A stretch of 64,000 bases of DNA, taken from Nodosilinea sp. LEGE 06152. Its GTDB lineage: Bacteria > Cyanobacteriota > Cyanobacteriia > Phormidesmidales > Phormidesmidaceae. The stretch covers positions 1 through 64,000 of the forward strand of contig NZ_JADEWR010000037.1 in NCBI RefSeq assembly GCF_015207525.1, read 5' to 3'. Each line of letters opens with the position of its first letter. The stretch's first letter is position 1. The notes beneath the pieces were generated by a model, which ran no database searches, was not told the origin of the DNA, and worked only from the letters and a program-made list of their open reading frames with translations. Both the position numbers and the translations under genes were made by a program. This document shows positions 8,337 to 15,290 of this stretch, in pieces.

Positions 8337-8678
8337 ATGAAAAGCAATCTTGCATCGAAATGGGTTGGAGCTAGTGCACTGGCGCTGAGCCTGGCTGTTC
8401 TGCCATCTGCGCTACCGGCTGCTGCCCAGACAACTCCTGAACCGGTTAATCCGACCCTTTCTGACGACGCTGCGCCTGGGACTGTCGCGCCTGATGCAAC
8501 CTACTCTGACCCAAACTACGCTGTCGAGGACAACGACGGCTTTGACTGGGGCTGGTTGGGTCTCTTGGGCTTGCTTGGCCTGGCTGGTTTGGCCGGACGC
8601 AACAAGGAGCGGACCACAACAACCTATCGCACCGACGATCGCGTGACGACTCCGACCTCTACGGATCCTCGCATTTAG
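8337..8678 (+). CDS. WGxxGxxG-CTERM domain surface protein
   Basis: A 113-residue exported protein. It has a Sec signal peptide (positive MKSNLASKW, hydrophobic core, cleavage after LPAAAQ) and a short Thr/Pro/Asp-rich linker. Next comes DWGWLGLLGLLGLAGLAG, the WGxxGxxG pattern ending in a basic GRNKER, and finally a Thr-rich tail. This family resembles short C-terminal sorting signals, but here the motif sits 25-30 residues before the end. Such proteins are common, small and of unknown role in cyanobacteria. The ATG at 8337 has AGGAAC 8-13 bases upstream and is preferred to the GTG at 8304. A terminator follows. Confidence 0.8.
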   Translation: MKSNLASKWVGASALALSLAVLPSALPAAAQTTPEPVNPTLSDDAAPGTVAPDATYSDPNYAVEDNDGFDWGWLGLLGLLGLAGLAGRNKERTTTTYRTDDRVTTPTSTDPRI

Positions 8679-8724
8679 GGCAACGGTTTCAGAACTAATT
8701 GATGTAACCAGACTGCTTGGGGAA

Positions 8725-8750
8725 GGGGTGCCATTCGGTACCCCTTTTTT
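8725..8750 (+). terminator. Intrinsic terminator
   Basis: GGGGTGCC / GGTACCCC stem (8 bp with one G-U) around loop ATTC, followed directly by six T residues (8745-8750). It lies 47 bases after the stop of the WGxxGxxG gene. Confidence 0.85.
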
Positions 8751-8941
8751 GACTGGAGGTTTGCCCTTCAGATTCAGTCTAACGGCGAAGTTGGGAGTCG
8801 CCCCGCTTCTGCGCCTGATTGAATGGGGTGGTGGCGATCGCGCTAACGGTTCAATCAAAACCGATGGAAGTTATTGCGATCGCTCCAGAAACTTTGGCAT
8901 ACCCTAACCACGCTTGGCGATCGCGATACCCGCTTAAAGCT

Positions 8942-8981
8942 AAGGTGTCCGGGTTGAGACTTACCTCAACTCGGACACCTT
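8942..8981 (-). terminator. Hairpin downstream of baeRF gene
   Basis: 17-bp inverted repeat AAGGTGTCCGGGTTGAG / CTCAACTCGGACACCTT with one G-T pair and a six-base loop. It lies 68 bases past the stop of the minus-strand gene ending at 9049 and probably ends that transcript. The rest of the 8679-9048 gap has no recognisable gene. Confidence 0.65.
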
Positions 8982-9048
8982 AAATATTGCTTAGCTTGTT
9001 AGAGCTTGTCACAATAGACAAAGCGAATTTGCCACCGGCCCGCTGTCC

Positions 9049-10203
9049 CTACGTTGCCAGGGTGTAGCGGTAGACCGCCGCTGCCGGGGTTTGAGTTGGC
9101 ATGGCCTCTTCGTCAAGCACGTAAACAGTACCCCCCTGCAAAAAGGTCTGCACAGCGGCCAGATCGAGCAAGTCCTGGTCGTGGGGCTGGGGCTGGTCGT
9201 GCTGCTGCAGCTGACCCGAATTGAAGTCGAACTGTCCCCAACAGTGGGCATTGGCTTTGGTAAACAGCACATCGACCTGGCCGCGACAGGCGGCGGGCAG
9301 CAGGTCGGGCAGGCGATCGCTGGCCTGGTCGGTGCTCTTGAGATTGTTATAGTGCACCACCGCCTGCTGTTGAGACTCCTCCAGCAGTCCGGCGACTTTT
9401 TCCCAGGCGGCCTGGCGCAGATCCTCGGGTTTGGCCTCGTCTGGGTTGCCCGAAACACCGTCCTCAAGCAGGTGGGGGTAAGTATTCACCTCGCGGTAGA
9501 TCGGCTGCAGGTAGTCAACCGAGGCAATTACCAGAGGCGCGTCTTCCTGGTTGAGGTAGGGGTGCAGCCCTTCGTTCACGGTTCTTAGGAAGCGGCGAAT
9601 GTTGTCTTTGTTGTCGTCGGTGCCAACGCCGTGACCGTGGTAGTTGGGCACGCTGCCCGAGCCGCTGACGTTATGAAAGTGCAGCTGGGCCTCGGGGTCA
9701 TCGTAGCGCAGCGCCTCATCTAAACTGGTGGGCACCCTTTCGAGGGTCACTTCGCTGATGTGGTAGCGGGTGGCCTGAAACAGTCGCACCTGGTTTTGGC
9801 TAAGCGCCAGCAGGTAGAAGTAGCGATCGCTTGAAAACAGCGGCAGCAGGGGCTTGAGGTGAAAGCGATCGCCCACCACCACCAGCGACTCAAATTCCAG
9901 CGGCAGTCGGTACAGTTCCATCGACTCAGTGGTCAAAAACAGCGCCAACCCCTGACTCTGGTGTCGCCAAAAGCCATCGTCTTCGAGCAGATCAAAGCCG
10001 GGCTGCAGCAGTTGCTGTCCCCCCCGCTTGTCTAAGCCCGCTTCGAGCAGTTTGGTTTCTGCTTCACCGAGCAAATTCTTGAGTCGAATTGGGTCTTGCT
10101 GAATCTCTGGCCCAGCCACGTGGGTGGGCAGGTAGATTGAGGCCGAGTAGTCGCTCGCAGACTGGCTCAACCGCTTAAATTCAGATTGGGATAGTAAAGG
10201 CAT
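9049..10203 (-). CDS. Bacterial archaeo-eukaryotic release factor-like (baeRF) protein
   Basis: A 384-residue cytosolic protein that resembles the baeRF families, bacterial relatives of eRF1/aRF1 proposed to act on stalled ribosomes. The central block with HFHNVSGSG and YHGHGVGTDDNKDNIRRFLR, followed by PLVIASVDYLQPIYRE, is the recognisable part. The second half continues with a Rossmann-like segment and a C-terminal domain in L7Ae position (VDVLFTKANAHCWG). A GGQ tripeptide occurs at residues 61-63, but I cannot say it is equivalent to the peptide-release loop of eRF1. The ATG at 10203 has AAGAG five bases upstream. The neighbours are stress-type genes (HdeD, glutathione reductase, GlsB). 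The function is inferred from family only. Confidence 0.72.
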   Translation of the reverse strand: MPLLSQSEFKRLSQSASDYSASIYLPTHVAGPEIQQDPIRLKNLLGEAETKLLEAGLDKRGGQQLLQPGFDLLEDDGFWRHQSQGLALFLTTESMELYRLPLEFESLVVVGDRFHLKPLLPLFSSDRYFYLLALSQNQVRLFQATRYHISEVTLERVPTSLDEALRYDDPEAQLHFHNVSGSGSVPNYHGHGVGTDDNKDNIRRFLRTVNEGLHPYLNQEDAPLVIASVDYLQPIYREVNTYPHLLEDGVSGNPDEAKPEDLRQAAWEKVAGLLEESQQQAVVHYNNLKSTDQASDRLPDLLPAACRGQVDVLFTKANAHCWGQFDFNSGQLQQHDQPQPHDQDLLDLAAVQTFLQGGTVYVLDEEAMPTQTPAAAVYRYTLAT

Positions 10204-10596
10204 AATCTCTTCAGCATTCGTCTTACTGGCAGCCTAACGAACGCGCTGGGGATCAACTTCTATCGATTGGACTGTTTGTTTTGACTCCTGATATTGGCAG
10301 GCCCCCAAAGAATATTGTGGGCGGTCGGGGGCTCGGCGTCGGCGCTGCCGGTGGTCAGCACGGCGGCGATCGCTAAAAGAATCGCCAAAAGAATTGATAG
10401 ATGAGGCGTTCTACTAAACTTTATTACGATTGAGCACAGGTCGCTTCATCTTATACCAATCGTCCATGCCGCTAGCGCGGCACCCCCAACGATAAAAACA
10501 GCCATAGCCGGTCCCTGAGCGAAGTCGTTGGTGTTCGCGAAGCGAGTGCTGGGCACTCAGCCGCCCCAAAGGGGCTAGGGACGGCTATTTATAGAG

Positions 10597-10700
10597 CAAA
10601 TCCTATCTGTATACCCCCCGATTTGTAGGGGCATTGCACTGCAATGCCCCTACGGGGTGCTGGTTTTAAATTGGGGGTTTGTGGATCGGATTCGGTATTA
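10597..10700. repeat. MITE-like palindromic element, copy 1
   Basis: About 104 bases, matching 17969-18077 in inverted orientation. It starts CAAATCCTATCTGTATACC, contains GATTTG, and has a perfect 29-base palindrome at 10625-10653 (GTAGGGGCATTGCA around a single C). It ends GGATTCGGTATTA. It is non-coding. Terminal inverted repeats of the form ATACCAAATCC and TA-rich ends suggest a non-autonomous transposable element; the parent transposase is not in the window. Confidence 0.7.
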
Positions 10701-10767
10701 ATCAGGCGCTCTATCCCTTTAGTAGCTTTGTAATGAATGCCACTCTAACGTTCATACCCCTATAAAA

Positions 10768-10808
10768 AACCTAGCCGATGCCAGCTAAAGACCAGCATCG
10801 GCTAGGTT
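10768..10808 (-). terminator. Intrinsic terminator of hdeD-like gene
   Basis: Perfect 14-bp stem AACCTAGCCGATGC / GCATCGGCTAGGTT with a 13-base loop. Read on the minus strand, the stem is followed by a run of T residues (TTTTTTATAGG). It lies 40 bases beyond the stop codon of the gene at 10848. Confidence 0.88.
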
Positions 10809-10847
10809 GAACAATTCAGACTATAGCAGGCGCAAATCTGACCAAGT

Positions 10848-11429
10848 CTAAGCAGAGGCCGCTGACTCAGATTCGTGCTTAAGAACTTCGCGAGCTTTAA
10901 ACGACAGCCCAATTCGAGAAATACCTGTAAACAAAATACTGGCACCTACCAGAGTACCCAGCAGCCAGGGCGCATCGAAGGGAAACTGAAACCAAATCAT
11001 CGCCCCCAGCAGAAGCGTGACAATGCCGTTGCCCAAGGCCCAGGTCCAGTTTTGCTGAGGTCGCAGCCGAAAGGCCAAAATCAGCTCAAATACGCCCTCG
11101 GTGAGCAAAAAGCTGCCCAGCAAAAGGGTCAGCGTCAAGATGCCGGTGCGGGGATTAATAAACAACATAATGCCCGTGGCGATGTAGAGAACGCCGAGCA
11201 GCACCTTCCACAATGTGCCACCCTGGGCGCGGGTTTGATACGCGTAAAACAGCTTGGTCGCCCCGGCGGAGGCCAGAATTAGGGCAATCCAGGTTTCAAC
11301 AAAAATGGTGGAAACAATCGGTAGTGTGATCGCCACCACGCCAAAAATAGCGAGTACAACGCCAGTCCACAGCGAGCGATCGCGCACCTGCTTAACGTCG
11401 TTTGTATCCAGTGAAACATCGCTAGTCAT
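10848..11429 (-). CDS. HdeD family acid-resistance / DUF308 membrane protein
   Basis: A 193-residue inner-membrane protein with six predicted helices arranged as three pairs, the DUF308/HdeD pattern: LWTGVVLAIFGVVAITLP, TWIALILASAGATKLFYA, LLGVLYIATGIMLF, ILTLTLLLGSFLLTEGVFELI and so on. E. coli HdeD contributes to acid resistance; the cyanobacterial role is not established. The ATG at 11427-11429 (MTSDVSLD) is preferred to a GTG six bases upstream because GGGAG lies ten bases before it. A strong terminator follows, so it is probably monocistronic. Confidence 0.85.
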   Translation of the reverse strand: MTSDVSLDTNDVKQVRDRSLWTGVVLAIFGVVAITLPIVSTIFVETWIALILASAGATKLFYAYQTRAQGGTLWKVLLGVLYIATGIMLFINPRTGILTLTLLLGSFLLTEGVFELILAFRLRPQQNWTWALGNGIVTLLLGAMIWFQFPFDAPWLLGTLVGASILFTGISRIGLSFKAREVLKHESESAASA

Positions 11430-11563
11430 AAACACTTTTCTCCCGATCCAAATAAATAAACATTGGTCTCAAACTAAAGAAAAAATCAAAGACTGAGTAG
11501 CGTCAAAGGGTAGAACGTAGTATCAAACTCGACCCTCTCAGGCTGAAATAAGTGCAGGCTGAG

Positions 11564-12904
11564 CTAGTCCAGGTCAAAAATTTCTTCGCCAGAGGTGGGG
11601 TGGAGACCAATGGTTTCCGACAGTTCCGCCAGGGTTAGCCCCCGCCGCAGCGCCGGAATAAAACCTTGAATCATCTCTGCGGCTTCGTCACCTACCAGAT
11701 GCAGGCCCAGTATTTCTTGAGACGCTGCGTTGACCACCAGCTTGATCATCGCCTCTCGTTTTTGCGACAGCGGCCTGTAGCGCAGTGGCGTAAAGCGAGA
11801 GCAGTGCACCTCAATCTCCAGGTCGTCGTGGGATCTCGCTTCGGCCTCGCTCCAGCCCACGGTAGCGGCCTCGGGAGAGCAGAACACTGCCGAGGGCACC
11901 CAGCGGTAGGAGACGGCCTGAGGCTGATCGGTAAAGAGAGTCTTGGCGGCGGCAGCGCCTTCGGCCTTAGCCACGGGGGTTAGCGGCAGGCGATTGGTGC
12001 AGTCGCCGATCGCAAAGATTGACGGCTGCGAGGTGCGGCTGTACTCATCGACGGCGATCGCCTTCTCGTTGACCTCAACCCCTGCTGCCTCCAGGTTGAG
12101 CCCCTCCAGGTTAGGGGCACGCCCCAGCGCCAGCAGCAGTGTATCGGCCAGCAGCGTGTCGTCGTGCTGACCCGAAAGCGAAACGTGAATGCCGCTAGAG
12201 TCGGTGCGTACCGATTCTAGCGCCGTCTCTGACCACACCCGAATGCCCTGCTCCATCAGGCTGTGGTGCAGGGTTTGGCGAATATCTTGGTCAAAGCCGG
12301 GCAAAATCCAGTCGTTTTTGTCAACCAGGGTGACGTTGCAGCCCAAGGTAGCAAAAATGTTGCTGAACTCAACCCCAATGTAGCCGCCGCCCACAATCGT
12401 GAGCTGGTTGGGCAATGTCTCTAGGCGAAACATGTCGCGCGAGGTGAGGCCACAGTCGACACCCGGTAGGTCAGGCTTTACGGGCTTAGCGCCAGTGGCA
12501 ATAATAACTTTGTCGGCGGTAATCGTGCGATCGCCCAGCTCAACTTTGTGGGGGTCAACAAACCGGGCTGCACTGTTCAGCACGGTAACGTTCAGTTTGG
12601 CTAACTTCGACTGATACGACTGCCGCAGCTTGGCGAGTTCTTGATCGATCACACTGCGCAGCGCCAGCCAGTCAAGTTTGCCACTGGGGTTGACCCAACC
12701 GTAGCTTTTAGCCAGGCACTGCTGGCGAGCAAAGTCGGCGGCAAACACCAAAAACTTCTTAGGAATGCAGCCGCGATTGATGCAGGTACCCCCAATTAAG
12801 TCGGGGTCGGCGATCGCCACCTGGGCTCCGTACTGAGCAGCGGCCCTTGCCGCCGACAAACCAGCCGACCCGGCACCAATAACAAGGAGGTCGTAATCAA
12901 ACAT
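11564..12904 (-). CDS. gor: Glutathione reductase-like FAD/NAD(P) disulfide oxidoreductase
   Basis: A class I pyridine nucleotide-disulfide oxidoreductase of 446 residues. It has an FAD-binding GAGSAG (10-15), a redox pair GGTC41INRGC46IPKK, a second Rossmann loop GGGYIG (172-177), the FAD motif FAIGDC and a C-terminal dimer domain ending HPTSGEE, with catalytic His at 435. The HPT motif and lack of lipoamide features favour glutathione reductase, which reduces GSSG to GSH in the cytosol. At the end of the NAD(P)-binding strand the sequence is VTLVDK, with acidic Asp195 where NADPH-specific enzymes usually have Arg, so coenzyme choice is uncertain. The ATG at 12904 fits the conserved MFDYDLLVIG; an upstream GTG would add four residues. 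Confidence 0.8.
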   Translation of the reverse strand: MFDYDLLVIGAGSAGLSAARAAAQYGAQVAIADPDLIGGTCINRGCIPKKFLVFAADFARQQCLAKSYGWVNPSGKLDWLALRSVIDQELAKLRQSYQSKLAKLNVTVLNSAARFVDPHKVELGDRTITADKVIIATGAKPVKPDLPGVDCGLTSRDMFRLETLPNQLTIVGGGYIGVEFSNIFATLGCNVTLVDKNDWILPGFDQDIRQTLHHSLMEQGIRVWSETALESVRTDSSGIHVSLSGQHDDTLLADTLLLALGRAPNLEGLNLEAAGVEVNEKAIAVDEYSRTSQPSIFAIGDCTNRLPLTPVAKAEGAAAAKTLFTDQPQAVSYRWVPSAVFCSPEAATVGWSEAEARSHDDLEIEVHCSRFTPLRYRPLSQKREAMIKLVVNAASQEILGLHLVGDEAAEMIQGFIPALRRGLTLAELSETIGLHPTSGEEIFDLD

Positions 12905-13404
12905 AGAACCAGTCACGGCGTACTCCAGCGCGATCGATCGCCGTGCTTAAAGCTGTTTTGAGCCATGAAAAATTATTCGCTCTGCAAAGGGAAAGCTAGA
13001 CCCCTTCAGCTTAAAGAGAAACCTCAGCTCCGCCGCTCTGTCTTTTGGTAGAACCCGACCTGTAGGGCCGTGCGCTGCGTACCCAAGGTACTTCTGCTTC
13101 AGTACAAGCCATTTAAATGGGTCGGGCGTGGCAGCGCTGGTGAGATTGAGCACTGTAGCGGGAGTTGGTCGCGCGCCCTACAGTTCGCAAAGCTAAGGGT
13201 TTTATAGTAAGACGTTCATCCCAAAACCACTGGCAGCTCAGGCAGAATAGCTATCTACCTTTAGATTAAGCGAACTGTACCCTTAGAGAGTATCACCAGC
13301 CAGGCTGGCTTGCTAAATTAATGTTGAAAAGAAAAAAGCAAGTAGGTTTTTGAAGTTCTTAACTGCTTCCTAACTGCTTTTTTCAACACTCTGGAGACAG
13401 TCTT
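12905..13404. other. Intergenic region with inverted repeat
   Basis: A 500-base gap between divergent genes. It contains the inverted pair CTGTAGGGC (13060-13068) and GCCCTACAG (13175-13183), an intergenic-repeat signature. A minus-strand frame between 12947 and 13153 has no coding character. The last 100 bases are AT-rich and should hold the promoter of the gene at 13405. Confidence 0.5.
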
Positions 13405-13674
13405 ATGAATATTTTAGCTTGGCTTATTTTGGGTTTGGTTGCCGGTGCAATTGCTAAAGCAATTTATCCCGGCCATCAGAGCGGCGGCATTCTGGGCACC
13501 CTCATTCTAGGTGTTATCGGTGCATTTGTGGGGGGTAGCATTTACACCCTGCTCACCACAGGATCATTAGCCCTCACGGCAACTGGCCTCAGCATTGGTG
13601 GCGTCATCATCGCTGTTTTGGGTGCCATTGTTGCCCTGTTCATCTACTATGCAGCAACCAAGCGGACTGTCTAA
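13405..13674 (+). CDS. GlsB/YeaQ/YmgE family membrane protein
   Basis: An 89-residue, three-helix membrane protein of the transglycosylase-associated / GlsB family, which is linked to envelope stress in other bacteria. It has the typical Gly-rich helices: ILAWLILGLVAGAIAKAIYP, then GGILGTLILGVIGAFVGG, then IGGVIIAVLGAIVALFIYY. The length matches the family. The ATG at 13405 has GGAG nine bases upstream (CTCTGGAGACAGTCTT). A clear hairpin terminator follows at 13833. The neighbouring HdeD, glutathione reductase and baeRF genes make a stress-related context plausible. Confidence 0.9.
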   Translation: MNILAWLILGLVAGAIAKAIYPGHQSGGILGTLILGVIGAFVGGSIYTLLTTGSLALTATGLSIGGVIIAVLGAIVALFIYYAATKRTV

Positions 13675-13832
13675 TCAGCAGCACTTACAGCTAACTGAAA
13701 TAGATGGATGCCAGTAGCCTAGGCCAAGAGTGCGTCGTGGCCCTAGCCCAATGCACTGTAAGATAAGGCCCCGGTACGCTACACCAGGTAGTATACTGCC
13801 CTGGAATAGTACGGCTCACCTGCTTATAATGA

Positions 13833-13873
13833 TTTAGGACAACTGAATGCCAGTTGTCCTAAAGCCTTTTTTA
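13833..13873 (+). terminator. Intrinsic terminator
   Basis: Perfect 13-bp stem TTTAGGACAACTG / CAGTTGTCCTAAA with loop AATGC, then GCC and a run of six T residues (13868-13873). It ends the GlsB-like transcript and lies 45 bases before the next start codon. Confidence 0.9.
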
Positions 13874-13917
13874 AAGGCGGGTTGTCAAGGGTTTCGTTGT
13901 GTTAACTAGGGTTTTCT

Positions 13918-15285
13918 GTGAACGATCAGTTAAAGCGATCTGAAGAATTAAAGCAAGAACTGTATAACTTTGTGCTGGACGCCGATGGCGCTTTAGCCAC
14001 GGCCTTAGAAAGCTACAGTGCCGATCGCTTAAAACACTGGTCAGCGACCAATCTGCAAGGCATCAGTCGCTCCGAACTCGCCATCGATATGTTTCTAACC
14101 GAGGGTCAAGTCGCCGACCACTCGGTTCTAGATGCTTTTATCCAAGCTCAATCCCAGCTGTCTGCGGCTGACCAGGCGTTGGTCAAGAGCTGGCAAAATA
14201 CCTTCAACGGCCTGTTCAAAGTTCTTCAGGTGCCAGACAAGGGTTCGCCTGAGGGTTCACCCAGGCGCTACGAGCTGATGAACTGGCTGACAGAAAAGCA
14301 CTACTGGGTAGAACCCAACGGAGCCCAGTCAGCCGAAGAGCTGGCCCGGTTCAGTCCGGGCGAAATTGTCGTCACTCGCCTGCTGCCCATTGCCCCAGAC
14401 GAGTGGACGTTTTCAGGCCCGCTGATGCTGCTGGGCAAGCTAGGCAAGCCCAAACTGGCGGTCGCCATTGGCAACTTCAAAAACTGGTTCCCCAACTACC
14501 TCTACGGTGATGCCCCAGATCTTTTAGAAGAAGCCTGGGAGTCTGTAGAGCGCTTTCACCAAGACTTTGTTGATTTTTTTGGCGGCGATCGCGTCACCCT
14601 CTCGGGTCATGAGCTCAACAAAAAGCTGAACGAATACCAGGATGTCACCACCCAGCGCCGCCTGGAAGAAGCAGGGATTGATGGGTCTAAATCGCTGCAG
14701 GAGCTGGCGGCTGAAGCCGGTGTTTCTGAAGAAGAGATTGCAGAATCGATGGAGTCGTTTGGCGAAGACGGCAGCCAGGTGAGCCGCCTGCTCCAGAACA
14801 AAAAAGCTCTCAAGATGGTTATGCCATCTATCAATCTGCCCGACGACCTGCGCCGGGCAGAAGCGGTTACCGTGTTTGTTCACCCCCGCTGGGGGCAGAC
14901 ATTTCTAAAAGACTACACCCGACTCACCGAACTGGTGGAATCGACCGACGAAGCCTCCACGGCTAAGCTAGACCGCTTGGTTCAGAAGTATCTCAAGGAT
15001 GACGCGGTCAATGCCTACATCTGGCGCTGCCTGGTTGACGAAAACCCAGGGCCGCTGATGGCGGCTCTGGGCCGAGTTTTAGATCGCCCAGAACTAACCC
15101 CGGCCGATTTAGATGAGGTGTTAGTTCAGGCCGACAAGCCGCTAGAGCCGACGCTGCCAGAGATCGCAAACGTACCGATACACCTGCACAACCTGTTTCA
15201 AGAGGCGTTGCAAGAGGTCGGCCAAAGCTCGTCAAAGAAAAAGTCGAAGACCAAACGAAAGCAAAAGACGGGTTTCTCCGTTTGA
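13918..15285 (+). CDS. Conserved hypothetical protein (455 aa)
   Basis: A soluble protein without signal peptide or membrane helix. The N-terminal half is alpha-rich and acidic. A middle segment reads RLLPIAPDEWTFSGPLMLLGKLGKPKLAVAIG, which looks like a small beta barrel, and it is followed by VTLSGHELNKKLNEYQ. The region around residues 255-290 looks like a short helical repeat, and the last 15 residues are very basic (KKKSKTKRKQK), suggesting nucleic-acid or ribosome contact. I do not recognise a named family. The start is GTG at 13918, with no strong ribosome binding site. It converges with the peptidase gene at 15291, leaving only five bases between stops. Confidence 0.8.
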   Translation: MNDQLKRSEELKQELYNFVLDADGALATALESYSADRLKHWSATNLQGISRSELAIDMFLTEGQVADHSVLDAFIQAQSQLSAADQALVKSWQNTFNGLFKVLQVPDKGSPEGSPRRYELMNWLTEKHYWVEPNGAQSAEELARFSPGEIVVTRLLPIAPDEWTFSGPLMLLGKLGKPKLAVAIGNFKNWFPNYLYGDAPDLLEEAWESVERFHQDFVDFFGGDRVTLSGHELNKKLNEYQDVTTQRRLEEAGIDGSKSLQELAAEAGVSEEEIAESMESFGEDGSQVSRLLQNKKALKMVMPSINLPDDLRRAEAVTVFVHPRWGQTFLKDYTRLTELVESTDEASTAKLDRLVQKYLKDDAVNAYIWRCLVDENPGPLMAALGRVLDRPELTPADLDEVLVQADKPLEPTLPEIANVPIHLHNLFQEALQEVGQSSSKKKSKTKRKQKTGFSV

Positions 15286-15290
15286 GTTTG

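Larger units (their letters stand above)
10204..10847. other. Intergenic region with nested repeats
   Basis: No intact gene is seen in these 644 bases. From left to right it holds a stretch that reads like a signal peptide on the minus strand but has no start codon, a block of about 140 bases with GCTAGCGC and TAGCCGGTCCCT/AGGGACGGCTA inverted arms, a MITE-like repeat (10597-10700), and the terminator of the following minus-strand gene. Confidence 0.6.

Noticed and set aside
10335..10430. Minus-strand stretch that reads like a signal peptide (ILLAILLAIAAVLTTGSADA)
   Set aside because: No ATG, GTG or TTG precedes it in a sensible place, and the frame ends after about 25 more residues. It may be a gene remnant but cannot be supported.
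12947..13153. 68-codon minus-strand open frame
   Set aside because: It lies in a repeat-bearing gap, has no ribosome binding site, and its composition does not look like protein.
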